Below are positions 7,222 to 14,673 of a DNA stretch of 35,667 nt, one piece after another (within the stretch, counting starts at the first letter, position 1; the number at the start of each line of letters is the position of its first letter). The DNA comes from an uncultured Robinsoniella sp. (GTDB lineage Bacteria > Bacillota > Clostridia > Lachnospirales > Lachnospiraceae). The notes beneath the pieces were generated by a model. The model saw only the letters and a list, made by a program, of their open reading frames with translations. It was not told the DNA's origin and did not search any database. Made by a program: the position numbers and the translations under genes. The DNA is taken from assembly GCA_900540475.1 (NCBI GenBank), contig UQGG01000062.1, forward strand, positions 1-35,667. The letters run 5' to 3'.

Positions 7222-8637
7222 ATGGAGAAAACAATATCAACAGATTTAATTGAGAATATGGAGTATTTCCATCAAAAACTAAAAGTAGATAAGAATTTCG
7301 ATATTATCTACAAAATGACTGCAGTAGCGGACCGGGGAGCATGTATCTATTTTATAGATGGATTTATTAAAGATGAAATTATGGAGAAAATACTGGAATT
7401 CTTTCATTCCATTACACCGGAGGATTTACCGGAGGACAGTGAGGATTTGTCCCATGATTATATTCCCTATGTGGAAGTAGACATGCTGGATGACCGGGAA
7501 GAAATTTCCAAAAATATTCTCTCGGGTGTTCTTTGTCTGTTTATAGACGGCTATTCCAAGTGTTTTGCCATTGACTGCCGTACTTATCCTATGAGAAGCG
7601 TAGGAGAACCGGATAAAGATAAGGTTTTAAGAGGATCCCGGGATGGTTTTGTGGAAACAGTGGTCTTTAATACCGCACTGATCAGGCGCCGTATCAGAAG
7701 CCCGAAACTTTCCATGGAAATGTTAAATGTGGGTTCTACTTCAAAATCGGATGTTGTACTTTGCTATATGGATGATCGGGCGGATAAAAATTTTGTAAGA
7801 GAATTAAAGGAACGGATCCAGAGCATAAAAGTGGATGCACTGACCATGAATCAGGAAAGCCTTGCGGAATGCATCTATCCAAGAAAATGGTTCAACCCCT
7901 TTCCAAAGTTCAAGTATACGGAGCGGCCCGATACGACCGCAGCCAGCATTTTAGAAGGCCAGGTGGCAATCCTGGTAGACAATTCACCGGCTGCCATCAT
8001 TCTTCCCGTTTCCATATTTGATATAATGGAAGAGGCGGATGATTTCTACTTCCCGCCCATAACCGGAACGTATCTCCGGGTAACCAGGGGCATGATTGCA
8101 TTTTTAACCCTGATACTAACGCCGCTCTGGCTGCTGCTGATGCAGAACCCGGAGTGGATACCAAAAGCTTTTGAATTTATAAAAGTAACGGATACCATGA
8201 ATATCCCGCTCTTAGCCCAGCTTTTGATACTGGAATTTGCAATTGACGGACTGCGGCTGGCTGCGATAAATACACCCAATATGCTGACGACGCCGCTAAG
8301 TGTTATTGCAGCGCTGGTGGTAGGAGAATTTGCAGTAAAGTCCGGATGGTTTAATTCAGAAACCATGCTGTATATGGCATTTGTGGCAATCGCCAACTAT
8401 ACCCAGGCAAGCTATGAACTGGGATATGCATTTAAATTTATGCGTATTATTATGCTGATTCTCACAGCGCTGTTTAATATTTATGGATTTATACTTGGAA
8501 TTATTGTTACGATTGTGGTTGTGGCTACCAATAAAACCGTGGCAGGCAGAAGCTATCTGTATCCATTATTTCCATTTAATGGGAAACAATTATTCCGAAG
8601 GCTGTTCCGAAAAAGAATTGATTTCCAGGATGAATAA
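7222..8637 (+). CDS. GerA-family spore germination protein (A subunit)
   Basis: 471 residues, close to the usual length of GerAA/GerKA-type subunits. A soluble N-terminal part (about 1-280) is followed by a membrane part with IAFLTLILTPLWLLLM, LLAQLLILEFAIDGLRLAAINTPN, TTPLSVIAALVVGEFAV and a long final helix pair ending RSYLYPLFPFN. This is the usual order of the GerA A subunit, which sits in the spore inner membrane and senses germinants with B and C partners. GGGGGT lies 8-9 bases upstream of the ATG. Unusually, no gerB (amino-acid-permease-like) or gerC (lipoprotein) gene follows; the next gene is a short Thr-rich lipoprotein unlike GerC. I could not identify a convincing sigma-F/G promoter in the 249-base upstream gap. 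Confidence 0.88.
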   Translation: MEKTISTDLIENMEYFHQKLKVDKNFDIIYKMTAVADRGACIYFIDGFIKDEIMEKILEFFHSITPEDLPEDSEDLSHDYIPYVEVDMLDDREEISKNILSGVLCLFIDGYSKCFAIDCRTYPMRSVGEPDKDKVLRGSRDGFVETVVFNTALIRRRIRSPKLSMEMLNVGSTSKSDVVLCYMDDRADKNFVRELKERIQSIKVDALTMNQESLAECIYPRKWFNPFPKFKYTERPDTTAASILEGQVAILVDNSPAAIILPVSIFDIMEEADDFYFPPITGTYLRVTRGMIAFLTLILTPLWLLLMQNPEWIPKAFEFIKVTDTMNIPLLAQLLILEFAIDGLRLAAINTPNMLTTPLSVIAALVVGEFAVKSGWFNSETMLYMAFVAIANYTQASYELGYAFKFMRIIMLILTALFNIYGFILGIIVTIVVVATNKTVAGRSYLYPLFPFNGKQLFRRLFRKRIDFQDE

Positions 8638-8708
8638 AAATATAAAATCTACACATATTATTTCCGAAGAGAAATCTTATTTTATAAAAAGTGAAAAGGA
8701 GATATATT

Positions 8709-9059
8709 ATGAAGCAGTTAAAGAAATGTTTAGCAGGTGCTTTACTCGTACTCTGTATGTGCGCTATGACAGCATGTGGAAGCAAGAATGACAACAAGAC
8801 AACAGAAAATACGAAGTCAACTACAGAAAGCACTACAACAGAAAAAAGAACAGAAGCAAACACCAATGCAGGTACAGATAATAAAAGTGCTACAGAAATG
8901 GGCACCAATAACATGAACAATGATGTTACAGACGGTACCAATGGAACTGAAGGTGTTGTTGAAAGAGTTGGTGAGGACGTTAAAAAGGGCGTAGAAGACC
9001 TTGGAGATGATTTAACCGGAAATACAAACCATACCGAAATGAACGAAACAAATCGTTAA
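8709..9059 (+). CDS. Small Thr/Asn-rich lipoprotein, function unknown
   Basis: 116 residues. A lipoprotein signal peptide ends in the lipobox MTAC (Cys about residue 22), after which the protein is hydrophilic and of low complexity, rich in Thr, Asn, Glu and Lys, with no recognisable domain. The C-terminal part (VVERVGEDVKKGVEDLGDDL) could form an amphipathic helix. The start is the ATG at 8709, with AAGGAG at 8696-8701; an in-frame GTG at 8691 would lack a ribosome binding site. It lies 71 bp after gerA and ends at a terminator, so it may be co-transcribed with gerA. Low-complexity lipoproteins of this kind are common in Lachnospiraceae and remain uncharacterised. Confidence 0.75.
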   Translation: MKQLKKCLAGALLVLCMCAMTACGSKNDNKTTENTKSTTESTTTEKRTEANTNAGTDNKSATEMGTNNMNNDVTDGTNGTEGVVERVGEDVKKGVEDLGDDLTGNTNHTEMNETNR

Positions 9060-9083
9060 TTCCGATCGTCTATGGACAATGTA

Positions 9084-9125
9084 AAAGGGAGCTGCATGCA
9101 ACTGCATAAGAAGCTCCCTTTGCTA
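9084..9125. terminator. Convergent terminator between lipoprotein gene and yitT
   Basis: AAAGGGAGCT (9084-9093) pairs with AGCTCCCTTT (9112-9121), with an inner GCAT/ATGC-rich loop. The T-tract is interrupted (TTTGCTATTTT). Confidence 0.75.
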
Positions 9126-9143
9126 TTTTGCAAAAACTGCTAA

Positions 9144-10007
9144 TCAGTCAGTGGGACGCTGGTAGAAATGCCCGTTTAACTGATCCGTTTTTATAATATT
9201 AATAAATGCTTTATCATCCACCTGATGGATTTTTTGCATCACTTCTTTTACTTCATCGCTGGACACTACGGAATAGACCATACTGCGCTGTTCCTGCTCA
9301 TAACATCCGGTTCCGGTAAAAATAGTTGCCCCATGGTTGGTACATGTCAGAATCTCATTATAGATCTCCCCCGGATGTGAGGTGACAATAAATAAGGTAT
9401 GTTTCTTATAACGCAGATGAAGCTGGCTTACAATCTGAGTAGAGGCAAACTGGAAAATAATGGAGTACAAAGCCTGGTTCCATCCAAACAGATAGCCTGC
9501 CACCATCAGCATCATTACATTGCTGATAAAAATGTAGTTCCAGGTTTCCATATGGTATTTTTCAGACAGCATAATGGCTATAATATCAGTACCGCCCCCG
9601 CTTCCGGCGCCCATGAGGCAGAGGCTCATGGCAAGTCCGTTGATAATTCCCCCAAAGACCGCAATCAGCAGAATATCAGAGGTGATGGGGATACCAGGTA
9701 TAATGTCGGTGAGAATACCGGTGAGTCCGATCATGAGACAAGTATAAAAGGTGAATTTTTTGCCGAGAAAACGATAGCTGATCACAACAACGACAGCGTT
9801 TAATGCAAAGTTAATGACAGAAAAAGGCAGACCGATGGAAAAATAGACCTGTCCTATTTTCTGAATCAGAAGAGTAAGTCCGTTGAATCCGCCGGGATAA
9901 AGTCCTCCTGCACGAACGAATGTTTTGATATTGGCAGCCATTATAATAGAAGCGAGTATAATGAATGCGAAACGTTTGAGCTCTTGTCTTTTTGATGTTT
10001 TACCCAT
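9144..10007 (-). CDS. YitT family membrane protein (DUF161 + DUF2179)
   Basis: 287 residues. An N-terminal membrane region of about five helices (roughly 13-195) contains the family segments AAGNIKTFV-like (here ANIKTFVRAGGLYPGGFNGLTLLI) and GAGSGGGTDIIAIMLSEK. A C-terminal soluble DUF2179 domain (about 200-285) has TLFIVTSHPGEIYNEI, HGATIFTGTGCY and MVYSVVSSDEVKEVMQKIHQVDDKAFINI. The family is widespread in Firmicutes and its transport substrate is not established. GGGAGG lies 6 bases before the ATG. An extended -10 (TGT TATAAT, minus strand, near 10072-10067) could drive it. It is transcribed alone, divergent from hisA. Confidence 0.9.
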   Translation of the reverse strand: MGKTSKRQELKRFAFIILASIIMAANIKTFVRAGGLYPGGFNGLTLLIQKIGQVYFSIGLPFSVINFALNAVVVVISYRFLGKKFTFYTCLMIGLTGILTDIIPGIPITSDILLIAVFGGIINGLAMSLCLMGAGSGGGTDIIAIMLSEKYHMETWNYIFISNVMMLMVAGYLFGWNQALYSIIFQFASTQIVSQLHLRYKKHTLFIVTSHPGEIYNEILTCTNHGATIFTGTGCYEQEQRSMVYSVVSSDEVKEVMQKIHQVDDKAFINIIKTDQLNGHFYQRPTD

Positions 10008-10145
10008 AAACTACCTCCCAATGTAAATGAAAAAGCCGATATACAGATTATGATCCATTTTTTATAATTATAACACACAAAATGGAAAAGATGTGCTAGA
10101 ATTTAGGTTATATCAGGAATTTAAAGAAAAAGGAGCGTGGTAAAA

Positions 10146-10922
10146 ATGAGGTTCAGACCATGTATTGATATACATAATGGGAAAGTGAAGCAGATTGTCG
10201 GAGGCACCTTAAAAGATGAAATGGATCAGGCTGCGGAGAACTTTGTATCCGAGCAGGATGGTGCTTACTATGCCAATTTTTATAAAAAGGACGGTATTAG
10301 AGGCGGTCATATTATACTGTTAAATCCCCCTTCTTCACCCTATTATGGAGCAACCAGGGAACAGGCGTTATCGGCATTAAAGGCTTATCCATTTGGCCTT
10401 CAGGTGGGCGGAGGCATCCGGGATGACAATGCCGCATCTTACCTGGAAGCAGGAGCTTCCCATGTAATTGTCACCAGTTATGTTTTTAAAGATGGCAGAC
10501 TGAACTTTGAAAATTTAAAAAAAATCGTTCAGGCAGTAGGAAGAAAGAATCTGGTGTTGGATTTAAGCTGCCGGAAAAAAGAGAATCAGTACTATATTGT
10601 GACGGACCGCTGGCAGAAATTTACGGATCTCGTACTATCACACCGCGTATTGGATGAATTGGCAGAATATTGTGATGAATTCCTGATTCATGCAGTTGAT
10701 GTGGAAGGAAAAGCAAGCGGGATTGAAACTGCGCTGGCAGACATGCTGGGCACCTGGCAGGGTATTCCGGTTACTTATGCGGGGGGAATAGGCAGTTTTA
10801 CCGATCTGGAAAATCTCAGGATTCATGGAAAAGGCAGGCTGGATGCCACAATCGGAAGTGCCCTGGATCTTTTCGGAGGACCGATGCCTTATAAAGAAGT
10901 TATAAAATTGTGTGAAAAATAA
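10146..10922 (+). CDS. hisA: Phosphoribosylformimino-AICAR-P isomerase, eukaryotic-type HisA
   Basis: TIM-barrel isomerase of histidine biosynthesis (ProFAR to PRFAR), 258 residues. The sequence follows the fungal/plant HIS6 form: CIDIHNGKVKQIVGGTL near the start (catalytic D8), YYANFYK, LQVGGGI (85-91), LVLDLSCRK (second catalytic Asp, D139), DEFLIHAVDVEG, TYAGGI and GSALDLFGG at the end. These blocks align with yeast HIS6 as I remember it, and far less with canonical bacterial HisA. AGGAG (10131-10135) lies 10 bases before the ATG; a GTG at 10137 overlaps it and was rejected. No other his gene is in the window, so it is a stand-alone gene. A possible extended -10, TGC TAGAAT, lies at 10094-10102. 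Confidence 0.9.
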   Translation: MRFRPCIDIHNGKVKQIVGGTLKDEMDQAAENFVSEQDGAYYANFYKKDGIRGGHIILLNPPSSPYYGATREQALSALKAYPFGLQVGGGIRDDNAASYLEAGASHVIVTSYVFKDGRLNFENLKKIVQAVGRKNLVLDLSCRKKENQYYIVTDRWQKFTDLVLSHRVLDELAEYCDEFLIHAVDVEGKASGIETALADMLGTWQGIPVTYAGGIGSFTDLENLRIHGKGRLDATIGSALDLFGGPMPYKEVIKLCEK

Positions 10923-10942
10923 TTGAAATCGAATAAATTGGA

Positions 10943-10970
10943 TTGTAAAAAACGTAAAATGTGGTATAAT
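10943..10970 (+). promoter_or_regulatory. Promoter of the hibernation factor gene
   Basis: TTGTAA (10943-10948), a 16-bp spacer and TATAAT (10965-10970), with TGG before the -10. The leader of about 127 nt can form CCGGT/ACCGG (11010-11014 with 11035-11039). Confidence 0.75.
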
Positions 10971-11103
10971 TGTTTCATAGGACAGGACAAGCATCAAAAC
11001 CTGTTAAAGCCGGTAAATTTTTGAGCAGAGATGAACCGGGTTGCCAGGGAGCTTCGAAAGGAATTCCGGAGGGCAAAATATAAATGAAAAGGAGTTGGAC
11101 ATC

Positions 11104-11631
11104 ATGCGTTATACGATTAGTGGAAAAAATATTGAGGTAACAGAAGGTCTTAGAAATGCTGTTACAGACAAACTTGGAAAGCTGGAAAGATATTTTACTC
11201 CTGAAACTGAGATTATCGTAACCTTAAGTGTAGAAAAAGAAAGACAGAAAATAGAGGTTACTATTCCGGTAAAAGGAAATATTATCCGCTCAGAACAGGT
11301 CAGCAATGATATGTATGTATCCATTGACCTTGTTGAAGAAGTCATTGAAAGACAATTAAGAAAATACAAAAATAAGATCGTAGAAAAGCATCAGGGCGGC
11401 GCTAATTTCCGCAAAGAGTTTATAGAAAAAGAAGTAGATGATGATGATGAAGTAAAGATCATCCGTACCAAACATTTCGGAATTAAACCAATGTATCCAG
11501 AAGATGCATGTGTGCAGATGGAACTTCTGGGACACAACTTCTTCGTATTCTGCAATGCGGAATCAGATGAAGTGAATGTAGTTTACAAGAGAAAAGGAAA
11601 TACATACGGATTAATCGAACCGGAATTCTAG
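11104..11631 (+). CDS. hpf: Ribosome hibernation promoting factor, long form
   Basis: 175 residues, the long form that dimerises 70S ribosomes into inactive 100S particles in stationary phase or stress. The N-terminal S30AE domain (about 1-100) begins MRYTISGKNIEVTEGLRNAVTDKLGKLERYF. An acidic linker (EVDDDDEVKI) leads to the C-terminal dimerisation domain (about 120-175: KHFGIKPMYPEDACVQMELLGHNFFVFCNAESDEVNVVYKRKGN...YGLIEPEF). The ATG at 11104 is preceded by AAAAGGAG with 9-base spacing; earlier in-frame codons have no such support and extend beyond the family N-terminus. It is a single-gene unit. Confidence 0.95.
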   Translation: MRYTISGKNIEVTEGLRNAVTDKLGKLERYFTPETEIIVTLSVEKERQKIEVTIPVKGNIIRSEQVSNDMYVSIDLVEEVIERQLRKYKNKIVEKHQGGANFRKEFIEKEVDDDDEVKIIRTKHFGIKPMYPEDACVQMELLGHNFFVFCNAESDEVNVVYKRKGNTYGLIEPEF

Positions 11632-11668
11632 AGCGCGTTGGATTTGTATGTATTTGGTAAGTGTAGAG

Positions 11669-11711
11669 GAAAATACATCTGGGCAGACAGCCCGGGTGTA
11701 TTTTCATTTTG
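11669..11711 (+). terminator. Intrinsic terminator after hpf
   Basis: A 16-bp stem with two G-U pairs (11669-11684 with 11690-11705) and a 5-nt loop, followed by a weak T-tract (TTTTCATTTT). It lies just before the ribosome binding site of the next gene. Confidence 0.75.
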
Positions 11712-11734
11712 ATGTATTTTAAGGAGTTGTAAAA

Positions 11735-12961
11735 TTGAAAAAGTGGAAACAGATAGCGGTTTCGGTACTGGCATTTACCATAATGGCTGCCATACCGGGA
11801 TGTACAAAAGAAGAGATCCCGCTGTCGCCGGTAAAAACGGAGCTTGTCATCTGGCATTACTGGGATGTAAAAGAGAATAAGAAGCAGCTGGACAATCTGG
11901 TGGAAGCCTTTAATGACTCCCAGGATGAAATAGAGGCTGAACTTCAATTTGTACCAAGTGAAGACTTTAAAAAGCAGCTGGCACTGAGCATGGCGGACGA
12001 TAAAATGCCGGATCTGGCGCTTGTGGATTCCTCTGATTTTCAATATTTCTATGCAATGCAGCCCTTTGTAGATCTCACCGATCAGGTGCCGGAACTGGAG
12101 CATTATATACCGGCTGTTATGGAGCCGTGCAAAGTGGGAGACCGGATATACGGGCAGCCCTTTGGGGTGAATTGCCCTGCATTGTTTTATAATAAAAAAA
12201 TATTCCGGGAAGCAGGAGTGGATGTGCCAAAGAACTGGGATGATTTTTACCAGGCAGCAGTGGGGACCACCGGGAACAATAAATACGGGGTGGCTTTGTC
12301 CGCACTTCAGAGTGAGCAGAGTTTATACGAATTTCTGCCCATCCTCTGGGGAATGGGGGCGGATGTGGACAGTCTGGATTCACCAGCCGGAAAAAATGCA
12401 TTTGACCTGCTGACCCGGCTGACTTCCTGCCGCGCCATGAGCAGGGACTGCATTAACCTGACGATGAATGATCTGATGAATCAATTTGCGGATGAGAACA
12501 TTGCCATGGTGTTCCAGTCATCCAGCATCATTGACGATCTCAGGGAACGGAATCCGGAACTGGAATTTGACATTGCAAGACTCCCCTATGCAGGGGATCC
12601 GGTAACGGTGGCGGGCGGTGAGGTATTTGCCGTTACCAGAGGGGAGCAGCAGGATGCGGCAGTCGCATTTTTGAATTATATAGCGGATAAAGACCGTATG
12701 ACTGCATATATGGATGATTTCGGACTGCTGGCACCAAGGCAGGACGTTATGGACACCCAGTATAAAGATGACCCGATGAAACACAAATTTATCGAGCTTT
12801 TTAAAACTGCCAGATACCGGGAAGTATCTCCGGCCTGGCCGCAGATATCAAGCGTAGTAGCCCGGGCAATGCGACAGAGCATCATTGGGGAAAAGAGAAA
12901 TGAAGAAATACTGCAGGAGGCGGCAGACGAAGTACGCAGGATCCGGGAGGGGGAAGGATGA
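11735..12961 (+). CDS. Extracellular solute-binding lipoprotein (family 1), probable co-sensor
   Basis: 408 residues with a lipoprotein signal ending IPGC (Cys about residue 23). The mature part has the family 1 binding-protein pattern: LVIWHYWDVKENKKQLDNLVEAFNDSQ near the start, MPDLALVDSSD, IYGQPFGVNCPALFYNKKIFREAGVDVPKNWDDF, a GEVFAVTRGEQQDAAVAFLNYI segment and an ISSVVARAMRQSIIG end. Such proteins bind sugars or oligosaccharides outside the membrane. The start codon is TTG at 11735, 8 bases after AAGGAG (11721-11726); no ATG gives a better fit. It overlaps the kinase gene by 4 bases (ATGA), so the two are translationally coupled. No permease or ATPase gene is adjacent, so it may serve sensing rather than import. 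The ligand is unknown. Confidence 0.88.
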   Translation: MKKWKQIAVSVLAFTIMAAIPGCTKEEIPLSPVKTELVIWHYWDVKENKKQLDNLVEAFNDSQDEIEAELQFVPSEDFKKQLALSMADDKMPDLALVDSSDFQYFYAMQPFVDLTDQVPELEHYIPAVMEPCKVGDRIYGQPFGVNCPALFYNKKIFREAGVDVPKNWDDFYQAAVGTTGNNKYGVALSALQSEQSLYEFLPILWGMGADVDSLDSPAGKNAFDLLTRLTSCRAMSRDCINLTMNDLMNQFADENIAMVFQSSSIIDDLRERNPELEFDIARLPYAGDPVTVAGGEVFAVTRGEQQDAAVAFLNYIADKDRMTAYMDDFGLLAPRQDVMDTQYKDDPMKHKFIELFKTARYREVSPAWPQISSVVARAMRQSIIGEKRNEEILQEAADEVRRIREGEG

Positions 12962-14673
12962 AAAAGACAAAGAGCCTAAGAGAAAGACTGATTCCGGCAT
13001 TTTTACTGGCATCCCTGTTGTCCATTACTATGTTTGCCGTACTGTCCCAGATACGTATGCGAATCAATATGAAACAGAGCCTCTATGACCGGATTCAGGG
13101 CGGTATGGATAAGGCAGACCAGTGTCTGGATATGGTTCTGGATAAATACGAAACCATCCTCTACGACTTGTGTACGGATGATGAGGTAGTAGCGTATGCA
13201 GAGAAAATCAATGAAGACCAGGATGACCTTACGGTAAACAGCAGTCAGCTGCGCCGTTACTTAAGCCATATGAGCAACCGAAATATCGGGGTAGAGGGCG
13301 TGCTTCTGACATTAAAAAACGGCAAGAAAATCTTCTATGACCACAATTCCTCATCTTCTGCCAACAGCAGCTGGATGAATACGTTAGAGATTCCGTCATT
13401 CACCGGAACGATGATGTATCAGGCTCCGGACGAGCCGGTAACCATAGGGGATAAAGAAGTGGCTATATTCCAGGTGATCAGAAAAATAGTGGATTACCGT
13501 GATATCCATAAAGAGATCGGGACGATCACCGTCAGCATAGATGAAAAAGTCCTGGAAGAGAGCATTTATAACGGAGAGGATAACCGAATCTATGTCTGTC
13601 AGGGCGATACGATCATCAGCTCGCCGGATAAATCACAGATAGGCAGAAAGAAGACGGAGCTGAAGACAAATGGCTACCGTGTAATGGAAAAGGTCAATGA
13701 AAAAAGCGGATGGAGCATCTATTATTTCCAATCCATGAAACGCTATAACCGGGCAGTGGTGGAGCAGGGCTGTTTCTGGATCGTTGTTACACTGGGGACC
13801 ATTGGAATTCTGGCATTGCTGACGTATTATTTTACACGTCCGGTGATGAAGTCTGTGGACAGGATCGTAGAAGCGATGAATGAGGCGGAGACAGGAGATT
13901 TTATGGTACGCATTCCCGTAGAGGAAGAGATGCCCCTGGAAATACGGCGGATTGCCCTTGGCTTCAACGAACTGATGGAGAAGATTGACCAGCTGATCAG
14001 CCAGGTGAAGCAGGCTGTTTTGGAACAGAAAAACGCTGAATTATATGCCCTGGAAGCACAGATAGACCCGCATTTTCTCTATAATACGCTGGATACCATT
14101 AACTGGAAGGCGATAGATCGGGAGGAATACGAAATCAGTGATATGGTAGGCGCCCTGGCGGATATTCTCCGGTATGCAGTGAAAAATGCCGGGGGTGAAA
14201 CGAATATACAGCGTGAGCTTTACTGGCTGGAACAATATATGCTGCTCCAGAGTGCGAAGCTTGGAAAGCCGCTGCAAACCGTAATCGAGGTACCTGAGCG
14301 TATCATGCGCTGCAAGATACACAAGCTGCTGTTACAGCCGTTTGTGGAGAATGCAATCAAATATGCCTTTAAGAACAAAGATGGGGAATGCATTCTGAAG
14401 ATCAGGATGGAAGAGGCTGATGGCCAGCTTCATATTGTGATCGAAGACAATGGAAGAGGGCTCTCCCTGGAGACAATGGCTCTTCTGAACAATGAATCAG
14501 CGGATATGGATGACCACCTGGGTATTATGAATGTCAGAAAACGTCTGCAGCTGTATTACCCCGGGGAAGCCAATATCTATTTTGAAAGTAAGCAAAACAG
14601 ATATACGAAAGTACATCTCTTTATACCAGCAGCAGAGGAGGATGAAGATGAGAATCGTAATCGTGGAAGATGA
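12958..14673 (+). CDS. YesM-family sensor histidine kinase
   Basis: 571-residue membrane kinase. Transmembrane helices at about 11-31 and 272-292 flank an extracytoplasmic domain of about 240 residues (dCache-like in length). A HAMP region (about 293-345) follows, then the His_kinase domain of the LytS/YesM class with QIDPHFLYNTLDTINW (phosphoacceptor H372). The HATPase part contains LLLQPFVENAIKYAF (N box) and VIEDNGRGL (G1 box). The start overlaps the binding-protein stop (ATGA at 12958-12961), and its end overlaps the regulator start by 26 bp, so the three genes form one transcription and translation unit. Kinases of this class usually control sugar uptake or polysaccharide use. Here the partner binding protein probably conveys the ligand signal. 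Confidence 0.93.
   Translation: MKKTKSLRERLIPAFLLASLLSITMFAVLSQIRMRINMKQSLYDRIQGGMDKADQCLDMVLDKYETILYDLCTDDEVVAYAEKINEDQDDLTVNSSQLRRYLSHMSNRNIGVEGVLLTLKNGKKIFYDHNSSSSANSSWMNTLEIPSFTGTMMYQAPDEPVTIGDKEVAIFQVIRKIVDYRDIHKEIGTITVSIDEKVLEESIYNGEDNRIYVCQGDTIISSPDKSQIGRKKTELKTNGYRVMEKVNEKSGWSIYYFQSMKRYNRAVVEQGCFWIVVTLGTIGILALLTYYFTRPVMKSVDRIVEAMNEAETGDFMVRIPVEEEMPLEIRRIALGFNELMEKIDQLISQVKQAVLEQKNAELYALEAQIDPHFLYNTLDTINWKAIDREEYEISDMVGALADILRYAVKNAGGETNIQRELYWLEQYMLLQSAKLGKPLQTVIEVPERIMRCKIHKLLLQPFVENAIKYAFKNKDGECILKIRMEEADGQLHIVIEDNGRGLSLETMALLNNESADMDDHLGIMNVRKRLQLYYPGEANIYFESKQNRYTKVHLFIPAAEEDEDENRNRGR

Noticed and set aside
11483..12103. Open frame of 206 codons on the minus strand across the end of hpf and start of the binding protein gene
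   Set aside because: It overlaps two well-supported genes and their terminator and has no plausible domain.
14531..14647. Upstream in-frame extension of the YesN-type regulator
   Set aside because: It lies in the kinase gene, has no ribosome binding site, and the receiver domain begins exactly at the ATG at 14648 that follows GAGGAGG.
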